A stretch of DNA of 64,000 nucleotides from Ktedonobacter robiniae (GCF_016587375.1 NZ_BNJG01000001.1:1984001-2048000); one strand, 5' to 3'. Positions 15,067 to 24,757 are shown, numbered from the stretch's first letter. Notes: generated by a model not told the origin, from the letters alone. Translations and numbers: made by a program.

Positions 15067-17073
15067 ATGGACGCTCAGGCTATATATATGTACCAGAACA
15101 ATAACTCAAATGATCAACGCACTCCTGGCAACCATCAGCCGGATAACGGTAGTAATGGGAATACTCCAGGAGGCCCCCGCGATGGCGGTTCCTCGCTCTT
15201 GATTCGCGTTGTTTTGCTCGTTGTCCTCTTGCTGGGAGTCTGGTATTTCTTCCAGTTCTTCGTCTCCGGTTCCGGCGGTGCCAGCCCTAATGCGATTGAG
15301 GTCCCCTACAGTAAGTTCTATCAGCAGGTACAGAATGATAACGTTAGTTCTGTAACCTTCCAGGGACAGGACGCCTTTGGCAAATTCAAAAACGCAATCA
15401 CGATTGTTGATGCCAATGGGCAGAGCAAGACTGGCCAGGACTTTCACTTTACCCAGCTCCCCAATGGAGACCAGCAGCTGACACAACTGCTGATACAACA
15501 TAATGTCACGTTCTCGTCGAAGCCCAATAGCGATAATAACCTCTTCTGGACCTTCCTGCTCAACGTCGGTCCCTGGATTGGTTTGATTGTCGTCTTCTTC
15601 TTCATCCTGCGCCGAGCCAATCAGAGCCAGCAGAACATCTTTAGCTTCGGCAAGAGCCGAGCGAAGATGGTGCTGGAGGATCGTCCCAGCACTACCTTTG
15701 GGGATGTCGCGGGCGTAGATGAGGCCAAGAATGACCTGGTTGAGGTGGTCGAGTTCTTGCGTACACCTCAGAAATTCCAGCGCCTGGGCGGTAAGATTCC
15801 TCGCGGTGTCCTGCTGGTAGGCCCTCCAGGAACTGGTAAGACCCTGCTGGCACGCGCAGTCGCCGGTGAGGCCAGCGTCCCCTTCTTCTCGATGAGTGGC
15901 TCCGAGTTCGTCGAGGTACTGGTGGGTGTCGGTGCCAGTCGCGTACGCGACCTGTTTGAACAGGCCAAGAAGGCGTCCCCAAGCATCATCTTTATCGACG
16001 AAATCGACGCTGTTGGTCGCCAGCGTGGTTCTAGCATTAACAGCAACGACGAGCGTGAGCAGACCCTGAACCAGTTGCTGGTCGAGATGGATGGCTTTGA
16101 TACTCACCAGGCCGTGGTCGTGATCGCGGCAACCAACCGCCCTGATGGCCTGGATAAAGCGCTCCTGCGACCTGGACGCTTCGACCGTCGCGTGACGGTT
16201 GACCGCCCCGACTGGAATGGTCGCCTGGCGATCCTGAAGATACACTCGCGTGACGTTCCCCTGGCTTCAGATGTGGATATGATTACCATCGCACGCGCCA
16301 CGCCTGGCATGGTGGGTGCCGACCTGGCGAACCTGGTGAACGAGGCGGCACTGCTAGCGGCTCGCCGCAACCTAGATGCCGTGACTCAGCGCTGCTTTGA
16401 AGAGGCCCTGGACAAGATCCTGCTCGGCGCCGAGCGCCCGCTGATCTTGAGTGAATCCGACCTGAACGTGGTTGCCTACCACGAGGGTGGGCACGCGCTC
16501 ACGGGTATTCTGACCGAGGGCGTCGATCCCGTCACGAAGGTGACAATTGTGCCTCGCGGCCAGGCCCTGGGCGTTACCCAGTATACGCCGCTTGACGACC
16601 GCTACAACTACTCGAAGGATATCCTGGAGGCACAGCTAGTAACCATGCTGGGTGGACGCGCAGCCGAAGAGGTCGCGATTGGTCGCATCACCACAGGCGC
16701 GGAGAACGATCTGCAACGGGTGACAGCTATCGCCCGCCAGATGATCACGCGCTGGGGTATGAACGAGCGCCTGGGCCAGATCTCTTACAGCGAACGCGAA
16801 GATCCCTTCTCGGGCACGGCCCTGGCGAGTAATTCTCGCGAGTATAGCGAGCGTACAGCCACCATCATCGACGAGGAGGTTACGCGTATCGTGAAATGGG
16901 CGCATAACCAGGCCGTCACGCTGCTGCGTGAGAACAAAGAGGCGCTTGACCGCATCGCCAAATCGCTCCGCCTCTATGAGACAATTGATGCCAAACAACT
17001 GCGCGAGATTATGGTCGAGACTGGCTCAATTAATGCCGCTCCCGAGTCATACCGCGCGGAGGTTACGGCCTAA
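15067..17073 (+). CDS. ftsH: ATP-dependent zinc metalloprotease FtsH
   Basis: 668 residues from ATG 15067. Two membrane helices ([20 protein letters not shown] and, later, [19 protein letters not shown]) flank a periplasm-side domain. The AAA+ module has Walker A GPPGTGKT (near residue 253), Walker [12 protein letters not shown], and the second region of homology [20 protein letters not shown]. The zinc site is HEGGH near residue 471. It degrades membrane and short-lived cytosolic proteins as a hexamer. The N-terminus is Asn/Gln/Gly-rich before helix 1. The ATG at 15034 is in frame but has no ribosome-binding site; 15067 has AGCAGG upstream. Confidence 0.96.
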   Translation: MDAQAIYMYQNNNSNDQRTPGNHQPDNGSNGNTPGGPRDGGSSLLIRVVLLVVLLLGVWYFFQFFVSGSGGASPNAIEVPYSKFYQQVQNDNVSSVTFQGQDAFGKFKNAITIVDANGQSKTGQDFHFTQLPNGDQQLTQLLIQHNVTFSSKPNSDNNLFWTFLLNVGPWIGLIVVFFFILRRANQSQQNIFSFGKSRAKMVLEDRPSTTFGDVAGVDEAKNDLVEVVEFLRTPQKFQRLGGKIPRGVLLVGPPGTGKTLLARAVAGEASVPFFSMSGSEFVEVLVGVGASRVRDLFEQAKKASPSIIFIDEIDAVGRQRGSSINSNDEREQTLNQLLVEMDGFDTHQAVVVIAATNRPDGLDKALLRPGRFDRRVTVDRPDWNGRLAILKIHSRDVPLASDVDMITIARATPGMVGADLANLVNEAALLAARRNLDAVTQRCFEEALDKILLGAERPLILSESDLNVVAYHEGGHALTGILTEGVDPVTKVTIVPRGQALGVTQYTPLDDRYNYSKDILEAQLVTMLGGRAAEEVAIGRITTGAENDLQRVTAIARQMITRWGMNERLGQISYSEREDPFSGTALASNSREYSERTATIIDEEVTRIVKWAHNQAVTLLRENKEALDRIAKSLRLYETIDAKQLREIMVETGSINAAPESYRAEVTA

Positions 17074-17088
17074 CACCCAAGGAGCGAG

Positions 17089-17136
17089 AGCAGGCAGGCT
17101 GGAAGATGTGTATCCTCCAGCCTGCCTGCTTTTCTT
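17089..17136 (+). terminator. Intrinsic terminator of ftsH
   Basis: Perfect 15-bp stem (17089-17103 with 17116-17130) followed by TTTCTT. It lies 16 nt after the ftsH stop codon. Confidence 0.9.
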
Positions 17137-17183
17137 GTCTCAATCTTTCACAGGTGCCATACATTCTAGAATTCATTGCGCGC

Positions 17184-18095
17184 CTATGAGATTGGAAATG
17201 CGTACACACTCATCAGCGCCAGGAGTGCCATCGTCACAATGACGATCACGACAACGGTGGCCTTCTTCTGGGACATGTGGCTGCGAATGATACGCGTAAT
17301 ATTCTCTGAGAGCGAACGCGCATCGCGTTGCTCAATTGCATGTTTGCTTTCATCCACCCTGCTTAACTGGTCTAACTGAAGCGTCTCCTGGAAAAATTGT
17401 TTTGCCTCACCTGGCGATGCAGATGCTTGCGTATCGCCTCTTACGCGCTCTTCAACCAGGGAATCACGAGGAAGAGACACTACGGGGAGCGAGGGATCGG
17501 TTGTGCGCAGTTGCTCGCTGGTAAGAGTTGGCGTAGCCCAGCCAGAAGGTGCGCGTTGGGCGCGTTCATTTGCAAACAGGAAATGGGGAACGGGTTGTTC
17601 GGGGTCTGTCTCGCCCTCACGAGGATGCGTCATCACGGCTCGCAACTCGTCGAGGATAGTTGCGAGCACAGCGGAATCGAACTTACCGCTCTCGGGCCTG
17701 AGGAGCACGCCTCCCTGCGAGGGCAGGGGACAGAGATTGCCGAAGCTTGTTGTCACCCAGGATGTTTTGCGCACTACTATTGGATAGACAGAGACATCAC
17801 CGCGCTGCTCCCGCTCTAGAATACGCTGTATTTCACGGGGATTGCCAAGGCTCAGCGTCTTGAAGTGCTCGCTTACCAGCAAGAGAATGATGTCAGCCTC
17901 TGTGATCTGGACCGCGGCCTCAACCGCCTCGTAGCGACCAGGGCTCAGATTTAAGCTCTGCCAGGTAGCAGGCACCTGCTCGCGCGAGAGACCATCGAGG
18001 AGATACGTTTCAAGCCGGGCCTGGATCAGCCGGTCCTCTTCTGCGTAACAGCACAGAAGACGATAGTTTTTCCCAGAACGTGTAAGCATCTGCAT
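17184..18095 (-). CDS. TIR-like domain protein with C-terminal membrane helix
   Basis: 303 residues. Residues 10-150 resemble a TIR domain: YRLLCCYAEEDRLIQARLETYL as the first strand and helix, ADIILLLVSEHFKTL as the central strand, then PREIQRILEREQ with a candidate catalytic Glu, and VSVYPIVVRKTSW. A charged linker of about 100 residues follows, then one helix near the end (TVVVIVIVTMALLALMSVYA) that would anchor it with the TIR part in the cytosol. Bacterial TIR domains often cleave NAD+, in defence or signalling. No partner sensor gene is adjacent. ATG 18095 has GGAAGGGG upstream. Confidence 0.7.
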   Translation of the reverse strand: MQMLTRSGKNYRLLCCYAEEDRLIQARLETYLLDGLSREQVPATWQSLNLSPGRYEAVEAAVQITEADIILLLVSEHFKTLSLGNPREIQRILEREQRGDVSVYPIVVRKTSWVTTSFGNLCPLPSQGGVLLRPESGKFDSAVLATILDELRAVMTHPREGETDPEQPVPHFLFANERAQRAPSGWATPTLTSEQLRTTDPSLPVVSLPRDSLVEERVRGDTQASASPGEAKQFFQETLQLDQLSRVDESKHAIEQRDARSLSENITRIIRSHMSQKKATVVVIVIVTMALLALMSVYAFPIS

Positions 18096-18826
18096 TCTTT
18101 ATCCCCTTCCTTAGAAAAGTGGTTCAGGTAGGCTAATTTCTACTTTTCAGTTCGCCAGTCCAACCATGACTGGCGTCGGCAATGACTCGTATTGCCAAAT
18201 CTTTATGGCGACGAGAGTCAATTCAGGGAGACGCGTTCTCAATGACCTTCTTAGACGAAAGCCTGGATGACTAGATGACGAACCCGATGTTTTTTTACCA
18301 GGCTCAGCACTAGCGATATCTTCAGCTCTCCTTGACCACCGTTCGCGACACTGCAACAGGCACGCTTCTCTCCAGAATCATGCACGGCGTGCATCAAGTA
18401 TGTATGACACACGTCAAGTAGAAATAAAGAATGCAGTGAAGGTACTTTATGACCAGAAAATTTATACTTTGTAAAACTACAAATTTACAATTGTAACATT
18501 TAGCATATAGACGACAAAGGAAGACAAAGTATAAAACAGTTGAGGCAAATGTTGCTCTATCTAAACAGACCTCATTACGCTCCAATCGTCTGACAAGACA
18601 TTGTTCAGGCAATCAAAAATGTCGGAAGGTTGTTGGAAAGCGCCCCATCTATACACAAGCCACAGCATGACCACGCACCACTTAGACGTCCTCTCTCCCC
18701 TGAAATTAAAGGTGTTCATAATGTCCGCGGAACAGGAAAGTGTAGTACAATGGAGCAGGTTTGCCAGTATTTTTATAACCACAAAGGAGTGAAGCGGCCT
18801 GGAGCAGTGTGCAGGAGCAATGAGCC
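18096..18826. other. Intergenic region without a supported gene
   Basis: This 730-bp stretch between the TIR gene and coaA has only overlapping short frames with no ribosome-binding sites or recognisable product. Its middle (18420-18560) is AT-rich and probably holds promoters. No long inverted repeat was found. Confidence 0.5.
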
Positions 18827-19846
18827 GTGATGGCCGGAAGCAATGAATCAATCTTTCTGCACCCTCGCCCAGGCCGTTATATCGATATGCATCTATCAAA
18901 AATCACACCCAAGGAGCACTCACGGTTTCTCACATTTTCGCGTGAAGCATGGGCCAGCCTGCGTGCCAGTACGCCTCTAACCCTTTCAGAAGAGCGCCTG
19001 AACGCTCTGCGTAGCTTGAATGACCGCATTGACCTCAACGAGGTTGAGCAGGTCTATCTGCCACTTTCCCGGCTACTCAACCTGTATGTGGCAGCCGCGC
19101 AAAAGCTACATACCGCAACGTCGACCTTCCTGGGGCACCATACCGCCCAGGTTCCCTATATTATCGGTATCGCAGGCAGTGTCGCAGTTGGGAAGAGCAC
19201 AACCGCTCGTCTCTTACAGGCACTGCTCTCCGATTGGCCTTCACGCCCCAGGGTTGACCTGATTACAACTGATGGTTTTCTCTATCCTAATCGTGTCCTG
19301 TTGGAGCGTGACCTGATGCAGCGCAAGGGCTTCCCACAAAGCTATAATCAGCGCCGCTTACTGCAATTTATGCTCGACGTGAAGGCAGGCAAACCAGAGG
19401 TCAACGCACCCATCTACTCCCACCTGATTTATGACATTATTCCCGACCATGTGCAGACGATTAGCCAGCCTGATATCCTCATTGTTGAGGGTTTAAATGT
19501 CTTGCAGGCCAGGCGTCCCACTGGGCGCTCGGCTCAGCGCCTCTTCATCTCGGATTTCTTTGACTTCTCGATCTATGTCGATGCCGAAGAGTGCGATGTT
19601 GAGCAATGGTATGTTGAGCGCTTCCTCACCCTACGTGAGACGGCTTTCCGCGATCCTTCATCCTTCTTCACCCGTTACGCACGCCTCTCTGAGCAGGAAG
19701 CCATCGCCACCGCACGCGACATCTGGCAGCAGATCAATGGCTTAAATCTGCGTGAAAACATTCGCCCAACCCGTGAACGTGCACATCTTATCCTGCGTAA
19801 GGGGCGCAGGCATGCCGTTGAAGAGGTTCGCCTGCGGAAAATCTAG
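18827..19846 (+). CDS. coaA: Type I pantothenate kinase
   Basis: 339 residues. The P-loop [21 protein letters not shown] (read as [12 protein letters not shown]), then [12 protein letters not shown] and [16 protein letters not shown], and [12 protein letters not shown], are diagnostic of bacterial type I PanK, which phosphorylates pantothenate as the committed step of coenzyme A synthesis. The C-terminal [12 protein letters not shown] and [18 protein letters not shown] segments also fit. The GTG at 18827 is preferred because AGGAG lies 9-10 nt upstream; an ATG follows immediately. It is a single-gene unit. Confidence 0.95.
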   Translation: MMAGSNESIFLHPRPGRYIDMHLSKITPKEHSRFLTFSREAWASLRASTPLTLSEERLNALRSLNDRIDLNEVEQVYLPLSRLLNLYVAAAQKLHTATSTFLGHHTAQVPYIIGIAGSVAVGKSTTARLLQALLSDWPSRPRVDLITTDGFLYPNRVLLERDLMQRKGFPQSYNQRRLLQFMLDVKAGKPEVNAPIYSHLIYDIIPDHVQTISQPDILIVEGLNVLQARRPTGRSAQRLFISDFFDFSIYVDAEECDVEQWYVERFLTLRETAFRDPSSFFTRYARLSEQEAIATARDIWQQINGLNLRENIRPTRERAHLILRKGRRHAVEEVRLRKI

Positions 19847-19991
19847 CGCCTCCCCAGGCAGGTAGTTCACTGTACACAACTGGCGAACTTCTCTTTGTAT
19901 CGGAATTCGCTCACGATGCGTATTCAGAGTATGAAGAAGCTACGTTTTCCGTGTCATCTTCACGTGGTATGCCTGGCTACGCATTATAGCG

Positions 19992-20007
19992 TATACTATA
20001 TAGTATA
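19992..20007. promoter_or_regulatory. 16-bp palindrome TATACTATATAGTATA
   Basis: A perfect AT-rich palindrome about 95 bp upstream of the small membrane protein gene at 20100. It could be an operator or contain a -10 element; a matching -35 is not clear. Confidence 0.4.
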
Positions 20008-20099
20008 AACTCGCAGCACCTCTTCGTAGTCATTTGCGCGCGAATTTCGTTGCTTAGAGCATGGCTGTCTACCAGCCTGCCAGCAGGGAGGAATGCAAG

Positions 20100-20435
20100 A
20101 TGGGGCAAGAACGGGGTATCAATAGGCACCGCCTGCGCGTCTTTTACCGGGCGGTCAAGAGCAAGGCCAATAAGTATACGTGGAGTGGCCTGTTTATATT
20201 CGTCCTGGGAGTCGTGTTTATCGCAGCCGGCGTCAGCCTGAGCCGGGGAGTCTACTACTCTACGCCAGGGCTTCTGATTGGGCTAGGCGCTATTATCGCC
20301 ATTATCGGATTGATTCGCCTCGCAATCGGCTTTATCAATCCTCAGACGCCCGAGGATCTGCCACCATCACCAGAAGAAGAACTGGTAACAAATGCGCAAC
20401 ACACCATCGCTGTCGATGAGCTTTTCGAGGCGTAA
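20100..20435 (+). CDS. Small two-helix membrane protein of unknown function
   Basis: 111 residues with a basic N-terminus (HRLRVFYRAVKSKANKY) and two helices (GLFIFVLGVVFIAAGVSL and LLIGLGAIIAIIGLIRLAIGF), ending in an acidic tail (PEDLPPSPEEELV). The start ATG 20100 has GGGAGG 8 nt upstream, which is much better than the upstream ATG at 20061. Both ends are predicted cytoplasmic. No family was recognised. Confidence 0.75.
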   Translation: MGQERGINRHRLRVFYRAVKSKANKYTWSGLFIFVLGVVFIAAGVSLSRGVYYSTPGLLIGLGAIIAIIGLIRLAIGFINPQTPEDLPPSPEEELVTNAQHTIAVDELFEA

Positions 20436-20450
20436 TGATCATGAGTAGTG

Positions 20451-20528
20451 GTGCGCTACTTACGTACGCGCCTACGCTGGGGGCTTGCACACTGCCCGGG
20501 AGCGTAGGCACGTACGTAAGTAGCGCAC
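20451..20528. terminator. 28-bp inverted repeat after the small membrane protein gene
   Basis: Arms 20451-20478 and 20501-20528 match at 27 of 28 positions (the exception is a G-U) around a 22-nt loop. The arm contains GCGCTACTTACGTACG, related to the core seen in the hairpins at 532-606 and 12273-12297. It begins 15 nt after the stop codon. Confidence 0.65.
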
Positions 20529-20565
20529 TATTCTATATATCTCTAGTGCACAGGCAGGCCCTCTA

Positions 20566-20688
20566 CGGCCCAGATTGAAGACCCAGGTGCTTCTGGAACG
20601 CGCTCCCCAGATCTTTGTCGATCCGCGAGGCAAAGGTTCAGGTAACAAGCAGGGCCTTGCCGACCTGGAACGGATGGTCGATGCTTAA
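20566..20688 (+). pseudogene. Possible truncated reading frame
   Basis: An open frame without a start codon reads RPRLKTQVLLERAPQIFVDP, then RGKGSGNKQGLADLERMVDA and a stop. Its composition looks protein-like, and it lies in a 340-bp region otherwise without a gene, between a hairpin and the LLM oxidoreductase. No family was recognised, and it may be chance. Confidence 0.25.
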
Positions 20689-20777
20689 TGATGGATCTGG
20701 ACCAGCAAAAAAAGCCTTGAGGCCGCACCTTTGATTTCTGATCACCAAAAACGAGCGATAATATTCTTATGTCTGGT

Positions 20778-21725
20778 CTACATGATGAACGTCCGAGCGA
20801 AACGACGAATGTCATCCAGATGGGTTGCATCAGAGAAACTGATCACGAGTTCCTGGACACCAGCAGACTCATAGGCGGCTAGCCGCTGACGGATGGTCTC
20901 AAGGGTACCAATGAGGCCATATGATCCGACGTCTCCAGGGAACACAGCGCCCGCCCATCCTGGTATTAGAGCCCTGGCCTGCTCATCAGTCTCACCAATG
21001 ATACAAAGCGTGAGGGCTGTACGATGAATGCTCTCGTAGTCTCGTCCAACCGTCTCACAGTGCTGTTTGAGCACCGCAAACTTGTGCTTGAGCGTCGCAA
21101 GGTCGCCGCTCACATTACACGCATCGCCGTATCGGGCCACGAGCTTGAGCGTCACCTGTTCACCACCTCCGGCGATCATCATGGGAATATGTGGTTGCTG
21201 CACCCCTTTGGGCTGATTGATCGCACCCCGAATCTGGTAATAGTTCCCTTCAAAGGTGGCTTCCTCCTGGGTCCACATGGCAAGAATGACCTGCACCGCT
21301 TCTTGCAACTGGCGCAGGCGTTCCGGACCATCGGGATACGCGTAGCCATAGGCACGATAATCGGGTTCGTACCAACCTGCTCCAATGCCAAAAGTGAGCC
21401 GTCCATGCGAGAGGACATCGAGAGTTGAAGCCATTTTGGCTTGTAATGCGGGGTTGCGGTAACTATTTCCTGTCACCATCTGGCCGATACGCACCCGCTT
21501 CGTATCGCGCGCCAGAGCTGCTGCCATGGTCCAACACTCAAAGACCATTTCCTGCGATGGAGGAGCCGTTATAAAATGATCCGAGATCCAGACCGAATCA
21601 TAGCCAGACTGGTCAGCCGTTTGCGCAAGGCGGGTCAGCGTTTCATACGCTTCCACCGGATTCTTGATGCCAGCCAGTTCATGCGTAAACCCTTGGGGAA
21701 GGAAGAGACCATATTTGAGAGACAT
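20778..21725 (-). CDS. LLM-class F420-dependent oxidoreductase
   Basis: 315 residues of the luciferase-like (bacterial luciferase TIM barrel) family. Markers are YGLFLPQGF at the N-terminus, GYDSVWISDHF, the region RIGQMVTGNSYRNPALQAK, LSHGRLTFGIGAGWYEPDY, and PHIPMMIAGGGEQ. Most close relatives use F420. It is the third gene of the DGPF/sigma/LLM operon: its start lies 6 nt after the corrected stop of the sigma gene, with AAGAGG as ribosome-binding site. Substrate unknown. Confidence 0.88.
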   Translation of the reverse strand: MSLKYGLFLPQGFTHELAGIKNPVEAYETLTRLAQTADQSGYDSVWISDHFITAPPSQEMVFECWTMAAALARDTKRVRIGQMVTGNSYRNPALQAKMASTLDVLSHGRLTFGIGAGWYEPDYRAYGYAYPDGPERLRQLQEAVQVILAMWTQEEATFEGNYYQIRGAINQPKGVQQPHIPMMIAGGGEQVTLKLVARYGDACNVSGDLATLKHKFAVLKQHCETVGRDYESIHRTALTLCIIGETDEQARALIPGWAGAVFPGDVGSYGLIGTLETIRQRLAAYESAGVQELVISFSDATHLDDIRRFARTFIM

Positions 21726-21731
21726 ATGTAT

Positions 21732-22978
21732 TTACCTCTTTGAATTTAAATGACTCTGGAGGCGCTGATGAAGGAGGAATTGTTCGGCCTGGTTGCCTGT
21801 CAGTGCAAGGGCACGCAACTCGGCTGCGTGAGCCTGCTCGCGGCGACCGAGTTCCAGTAAGAAATCCCCCGAATGGCGTGAAAGAGATGATACCCCTCCA
21901 GATCACGCGCGAGCGTTTCGACTTCGGCCAGTGCTGCTTCTGGACCGGCCACATAGCGCAAGGCCACTGCACGGTTCAGTTGGATGACTGGCGAAGGCGT
22001 CATGCACAGCAGCAGATCGTAGAGCGCCAGGATCTGTGGCCAGTCAGTTGCCTGCCATGATGAGGCTTCCGCGTGGCAAGCCACTAAAGCCGCCTGGATC
22101 TGATATGGGCCTGGACGACCTAGCGCCGCCGCTTGCTCAATCAGGGCTCCCGCCTCAGTAATCATCCGCCGATTCCAGCGTGAGCGATCCTGATCGACAA
22201 GCAAGATCAGTTTGCCCTCGGTATCGAAGCGCGTGTCAGATCGCGCCAGGTGCAGACGCATCAGCGCGAACAACCCCAGAGGCTCCGGTTCTCGAGGATA
22301 GAGCCGCGTGAGGAAGGCCGCCAGCCAGGCAGCATCTTCGGCAAGATCGCGGCGCGCCGAGGCGTCGCCTCTGCTGGTAAGATAGCCTTCGTTAAACATC
22401 AGGTAGAGGGCTGCCAGTACTTCGCCCAACCGCTCATCGAGGTCCTCATCACGAGGGACGTGGTAGGGAATACCAGCCTGCACAATCTTCTGTCTCGCCC
22501 GCACCAGACGCCGCGCGACCGCCGCTTCGGAGGTCAGGAAGGCGTGGGCGATTTCTGCGGTTGTGAAGCCACAGACCGCTCGCAACATCAAGATCACCTG
22601 GGTCTCGCGCGAAAGCGCCGGATGGCAGCAGGTAAACATCAGCCTGAGGCGATCGTCAGGCTCTTGCATCACCGGGTGCTCCAACGCAGCAAGCTTATCG
22701 CGATAGCGTGCGTCGCGTCGGAGATGGTCGATAGCTCGACGACGGGCGACCGTCAGCAACCAGGCGCCAGGCTGAGTTGGAATACCTTCGACCGGCCAAC
22801 GTTCCAGCGCGACGAGCAGGGCATCCTGAACAATCTCCTCGGCGATCTCAAAGTTGCCCAGGATGCGCAGAAGTGCTCCCACGACTTTGCCCGCCTCTTC
22901 GCGAAAGACCGCACTGAGCGTGACCTGGATCTCGCCACTGGAAGCAGGTGGGAACAGGGTTCTTGAGGTATCAGACAT
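21732..22978 (-). CDS. ECF42-type RNA polymerase sigma factor, frameshifted near the 3' end
   Basis: Sigma region 2 (AEEIVQDALLVALERWP, TVARRRAIDHLRRDARY) and region 4 (ETQVILMLRAVCGFTTAEIA) are followed by the long helical C-terminal domain typical of ECF42 (VLAALYLMFNEGYL). The reading frame at its start would stop at 21800 after SCVPLH, but a -1 shift at a run of five G (about 21869) restores DFLLELGRREQAHAAELRAL, ending EQFLLHQRLQSHLNSKR at 21732. The restored frame is the family's expected C-terminus and its stop lies 6 nt from the next gene. Start ATG 22978 lies 7 nt after the DGPF gene stop, so they are coupled. Confidence 0.85.
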
Positions 22979-22985
22979 GGAGATG

Positions 22986-23344
22986 CTATTCCTCCACCAC
23001 TGGCCAGATCTCGACCACATTGTAGCCTGGAGCATGAACAGACCACTCCCTGGCAAGGTGCAACGCCTCATCAAGGTCTGCCACCTCTATCTCAGCTATC
23101 CCCCGATCACTTCTGTTCCCTCAAGGAACGGGCCATCGGTCACCAGCGGTTGACCGCCCGAGCCAACATGGACACTGGTAACGGTATGGGGCAAATGGAG
23201 TCCATAGCTCTTTCGGATCTGGGAGCGGTGTTCGTGTATCCACTGACTGGCCTGTACACGCTTCTGGGCACGATCCTCTTCAGACAGCTCCTGCCATGCT
23301 GCCAGATCCTGCGAGTTGTTACAAAACAAAAGAAGGTATTTCAT
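22986..23344 (-). pseudogene. YCII/DGPF-domain protein, frameshifted
   Basis: The N-terminal 82 residues (MKYLLLFCNNSQ ... VTDGPFLEGTEVIGG) carry the DGPF signature and then meet a stop at 23096. A -1 shift at a run of five G (about 23101) continues with IAEIEVADLDEALHLA, REWSVHAPGYNVVEI and WPVVEE to a stop at 22986, giving the usual 118-120 residues. DGPF proteins are the standard genomic partner of ECF42 sigma factors, which this gene directly precedes. Either the gene is broken, the shift is translational, or the assembly misses one G. Confidence 0.8.
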
Positions 23345-23403
23345 TGTTTCTTTCCTTTCCGTTCATGAAGTTGCGCTTCAAAGAATGCTCCGTATTTGTC
23401 CTT

Positions 23404-23685
23404 TATACATACGACGAAGAGGCCTGATCCGAAAAGGACATCCTTGATGCCGAATATAGAAGCACGACATTTTTAGGTATTGTCAACTTGGTAACGTAGC
23501 TGAACACTTTGCTAAAATAGCTTCATGAAAATAAATGCCATTGCCCCTCATTACAAAAGGTTCACAAAAGGTTCCACAAAAGACATTTCAAGAGATGCAT
23601 AGCGTACCCATCAACATTTTGACATGTTCAACTATTCGGCTTTAAAGATGTCCTTTTCGGATCGGGCCTCTTCGTCGTATGTATA
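23404..23685. mobile_element. MITE-like element with 39-bp terminal inverted repeats
   Basis: The termini 23404-23442 and 23647-23685 are inverted copies matching at 38 of 39 positions. They enclose about 204 AT-rich bp with no coding capacity. The outer ends read TATACATACGACG and CGTCGTATGTATA, so TA could be the target duplication, as for Tc1/mariner (IS630) elements. The inside contains short direct repeats of AAAAGGTTC. No transposase is nearby. Confidence 0.6.
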
Positions 23686-23742
23686 GAAGATCACAAGTGG
23701 TGATTTTCACGACACTGTCTCACATCACAAGAAAGGAAAAAG

Positions 23743-23802
23743 ATGAATATCCCATCAGTTTGGTTTCCCGATGTCTGGTTTCCTACAGTCTGGTTTCCCT
23801 AA
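23743..23802 (+). CDS. 19-residue peptide with three VWFP repeats
   Basis: ATG 23743 is preceded by AAAGGAAAAAG, a strong ribosome-binding site. The frame reads MNIPSVWFPDVWFPTVWFP and stops at TAA 23802. The unit VWFP occurs three times at five-residue spacing. It lies 58 bp after the MITE-like element and 11 nt before a hairpin (23814-23841). It may be a leader peptide, a small bioactive peptide or a RiPP-like precursor; no processing enzyme is adjacent. Whether it is expressed is unknown. Confidence 0.5.
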   Translation: MNIPSVWFPDVWFPTVWFP

Positions 23803-23813
23803 GCAACATGCCA

Positions 23814-23841
23814 GGCACAAATGATGGCCATCATCTGTGCC
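23814..23841. terminator. Hairpin after the VWFP peptide ORF
   Basis: Arms of 14 nt (GGCACAAATGATGG / CCATCATCTGTGCC) pair with one mismatch. It follows the peptide stop by 11 nt. No T-tract follows. Confidence 0.4.
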
Positions 23842-23956
23842 CCTGACAGCATTCATGTCGTCAGAGGCATCTCTGCCAGAAGACCAGGAGAAGGTGTGAT
23901 GAGGCTGTGTGCCAATTCTTGCGCTCTCCCTTGGTTATGGACAGAGAATTTATAAA

Positions 23957-23998
23957 GCAGAGAGTCTACCATTTCTGTCGAGATGGTAGACTCTCTGC
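23957..23998. repeat. Perfect 16-bp hairpin with a third half-copy
   Basis: GCAGAGAGTCTACCAT (23957-23972) pairs with 23983-23998; AGTCTACCAT occurs once more just after (from 24004). It lies between the peptide ORF and the tetR 3' end and could be a terminator for either. Confidence 0.5.
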
Positions 23999-24139
23999 GA
24001 AAAGTCTACCATCCGTCTGTGAGTCTTTTGCAGAATGCGATTGTCCCTCTTCTATAGCAGCTTCTGACTACGGGCAGTTACTTGAGAAATACACCGATGA
24101 CAGTGTATAGCTGGAAACCAGGCCTGGGTAAAGCTTTGC

Positions 24140-24757
24140 TCAACCAAGAAGAGGTTCAAGGTAACGCTGCAACGCGATTTTGAGTTCGTGTACAAGAGAT
24201 CTTCGATCAGCCTCCTCTGCCTCGAGTATGAGTGGGAGGACAGCCTTGAAGAGTTGAACGCTCATCGTGGCGCACAGAAGGCGTTGCGCTATCGGGAGGT
24301 TGGGGGCACGTACCTGAAAACCCCGCTCAAAATTGGCTTGCATATCTTTCGGCAAAGCTTGCGTAAGACTTGCTAGAGACATCGATGGAGTGGGAATTGT
24401 GAGAAGGATGTAAAAAGCAGGATGGGCCAGGTGAAATGCAATCAGGGCATCAATAACCTGATCCAGCCAGAGAGAGAAGGTACGTGATGCTGCCTCGCGC
24501 GAAAAAATAGAACCATATACCTGTCGCAGTTCCTCGGTATACCGAGCAGCCAGGGCCAGAGCAATCTCTTCTTTGTTAGAGAAGAATTGATACAGAGAGC
24601 CAGGCGAGATCCCAGCCTGCGCTGCAATATGATTGGTCGTTGCCTCATCGTAGCCCATTTTCGCAAAGACAATTTCAGCGGCATCAAGGATGGAAGCAAT
24701 GCGCTGTAAACCTCGCGCGCGCCGCTGAACAGGCCGTGCGTCTTTCTGCTGATCCAT
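24140..24757 (-). CDS. TetR-family transcriptional regulator
   Basis: 205 residues. The N-terminal HTH shows RIASILDAAEIVFAKMGYDE, ATTNHIAAQAGISPGSLYQF and FSNKEEIALA, the TetR pattern. The C-terminal ligand domain is helical and not assignable. ATG 24757 is chosen because GGAGG lies 5 nt upstream. The gene is divergent from the oxidoreductase cluster, and two copies of a CGAG-TTTTTA-CTCG palindrome in the intervening promoter are its likely operators. Confidence 0.92.
   Translation of the reverse strand: MDQQKDARPVQRRARGLQRIASILDAAEIVFAKMGYDEATTNHIAAQAGISPGSLYQFFSNKEEIALALAARYTEELRQVYGSIFSREAASRTFSLWLDQVIDALIAFHLAHPAFYILLTIPTPSMSLASLTQALPKDMQANFERGFQVRAPNLPIAQRLLCATMSVQLFKAVLPLILEAEEADRRSLVHELKIALQRYLEPLLG

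Noticed and set aside
15106-16245. 379-codon minus-strand frame opposite ftsH
   Set aside because: Antisense shadow of ftsH, no ribosome-binding site or family match.
22250-22966. 238-codon plus-strand frame opposite the sigma factor gene
   Set aside because: Antisense to a clear sigma factor; no start signal.
23743-23802. VWFP repeats read as a mini CRISPR or VNTR
   Set aside because: Only three 15-bp units without spacers, in frame with a start codon and ribosome-binding site.
23907-24110. 67-codon plus-strand frame between the VWFP ORF and tetR
   Set aside because: It has no family match and is interrupted by the 16-bp hairpin; the start lacks clear support.
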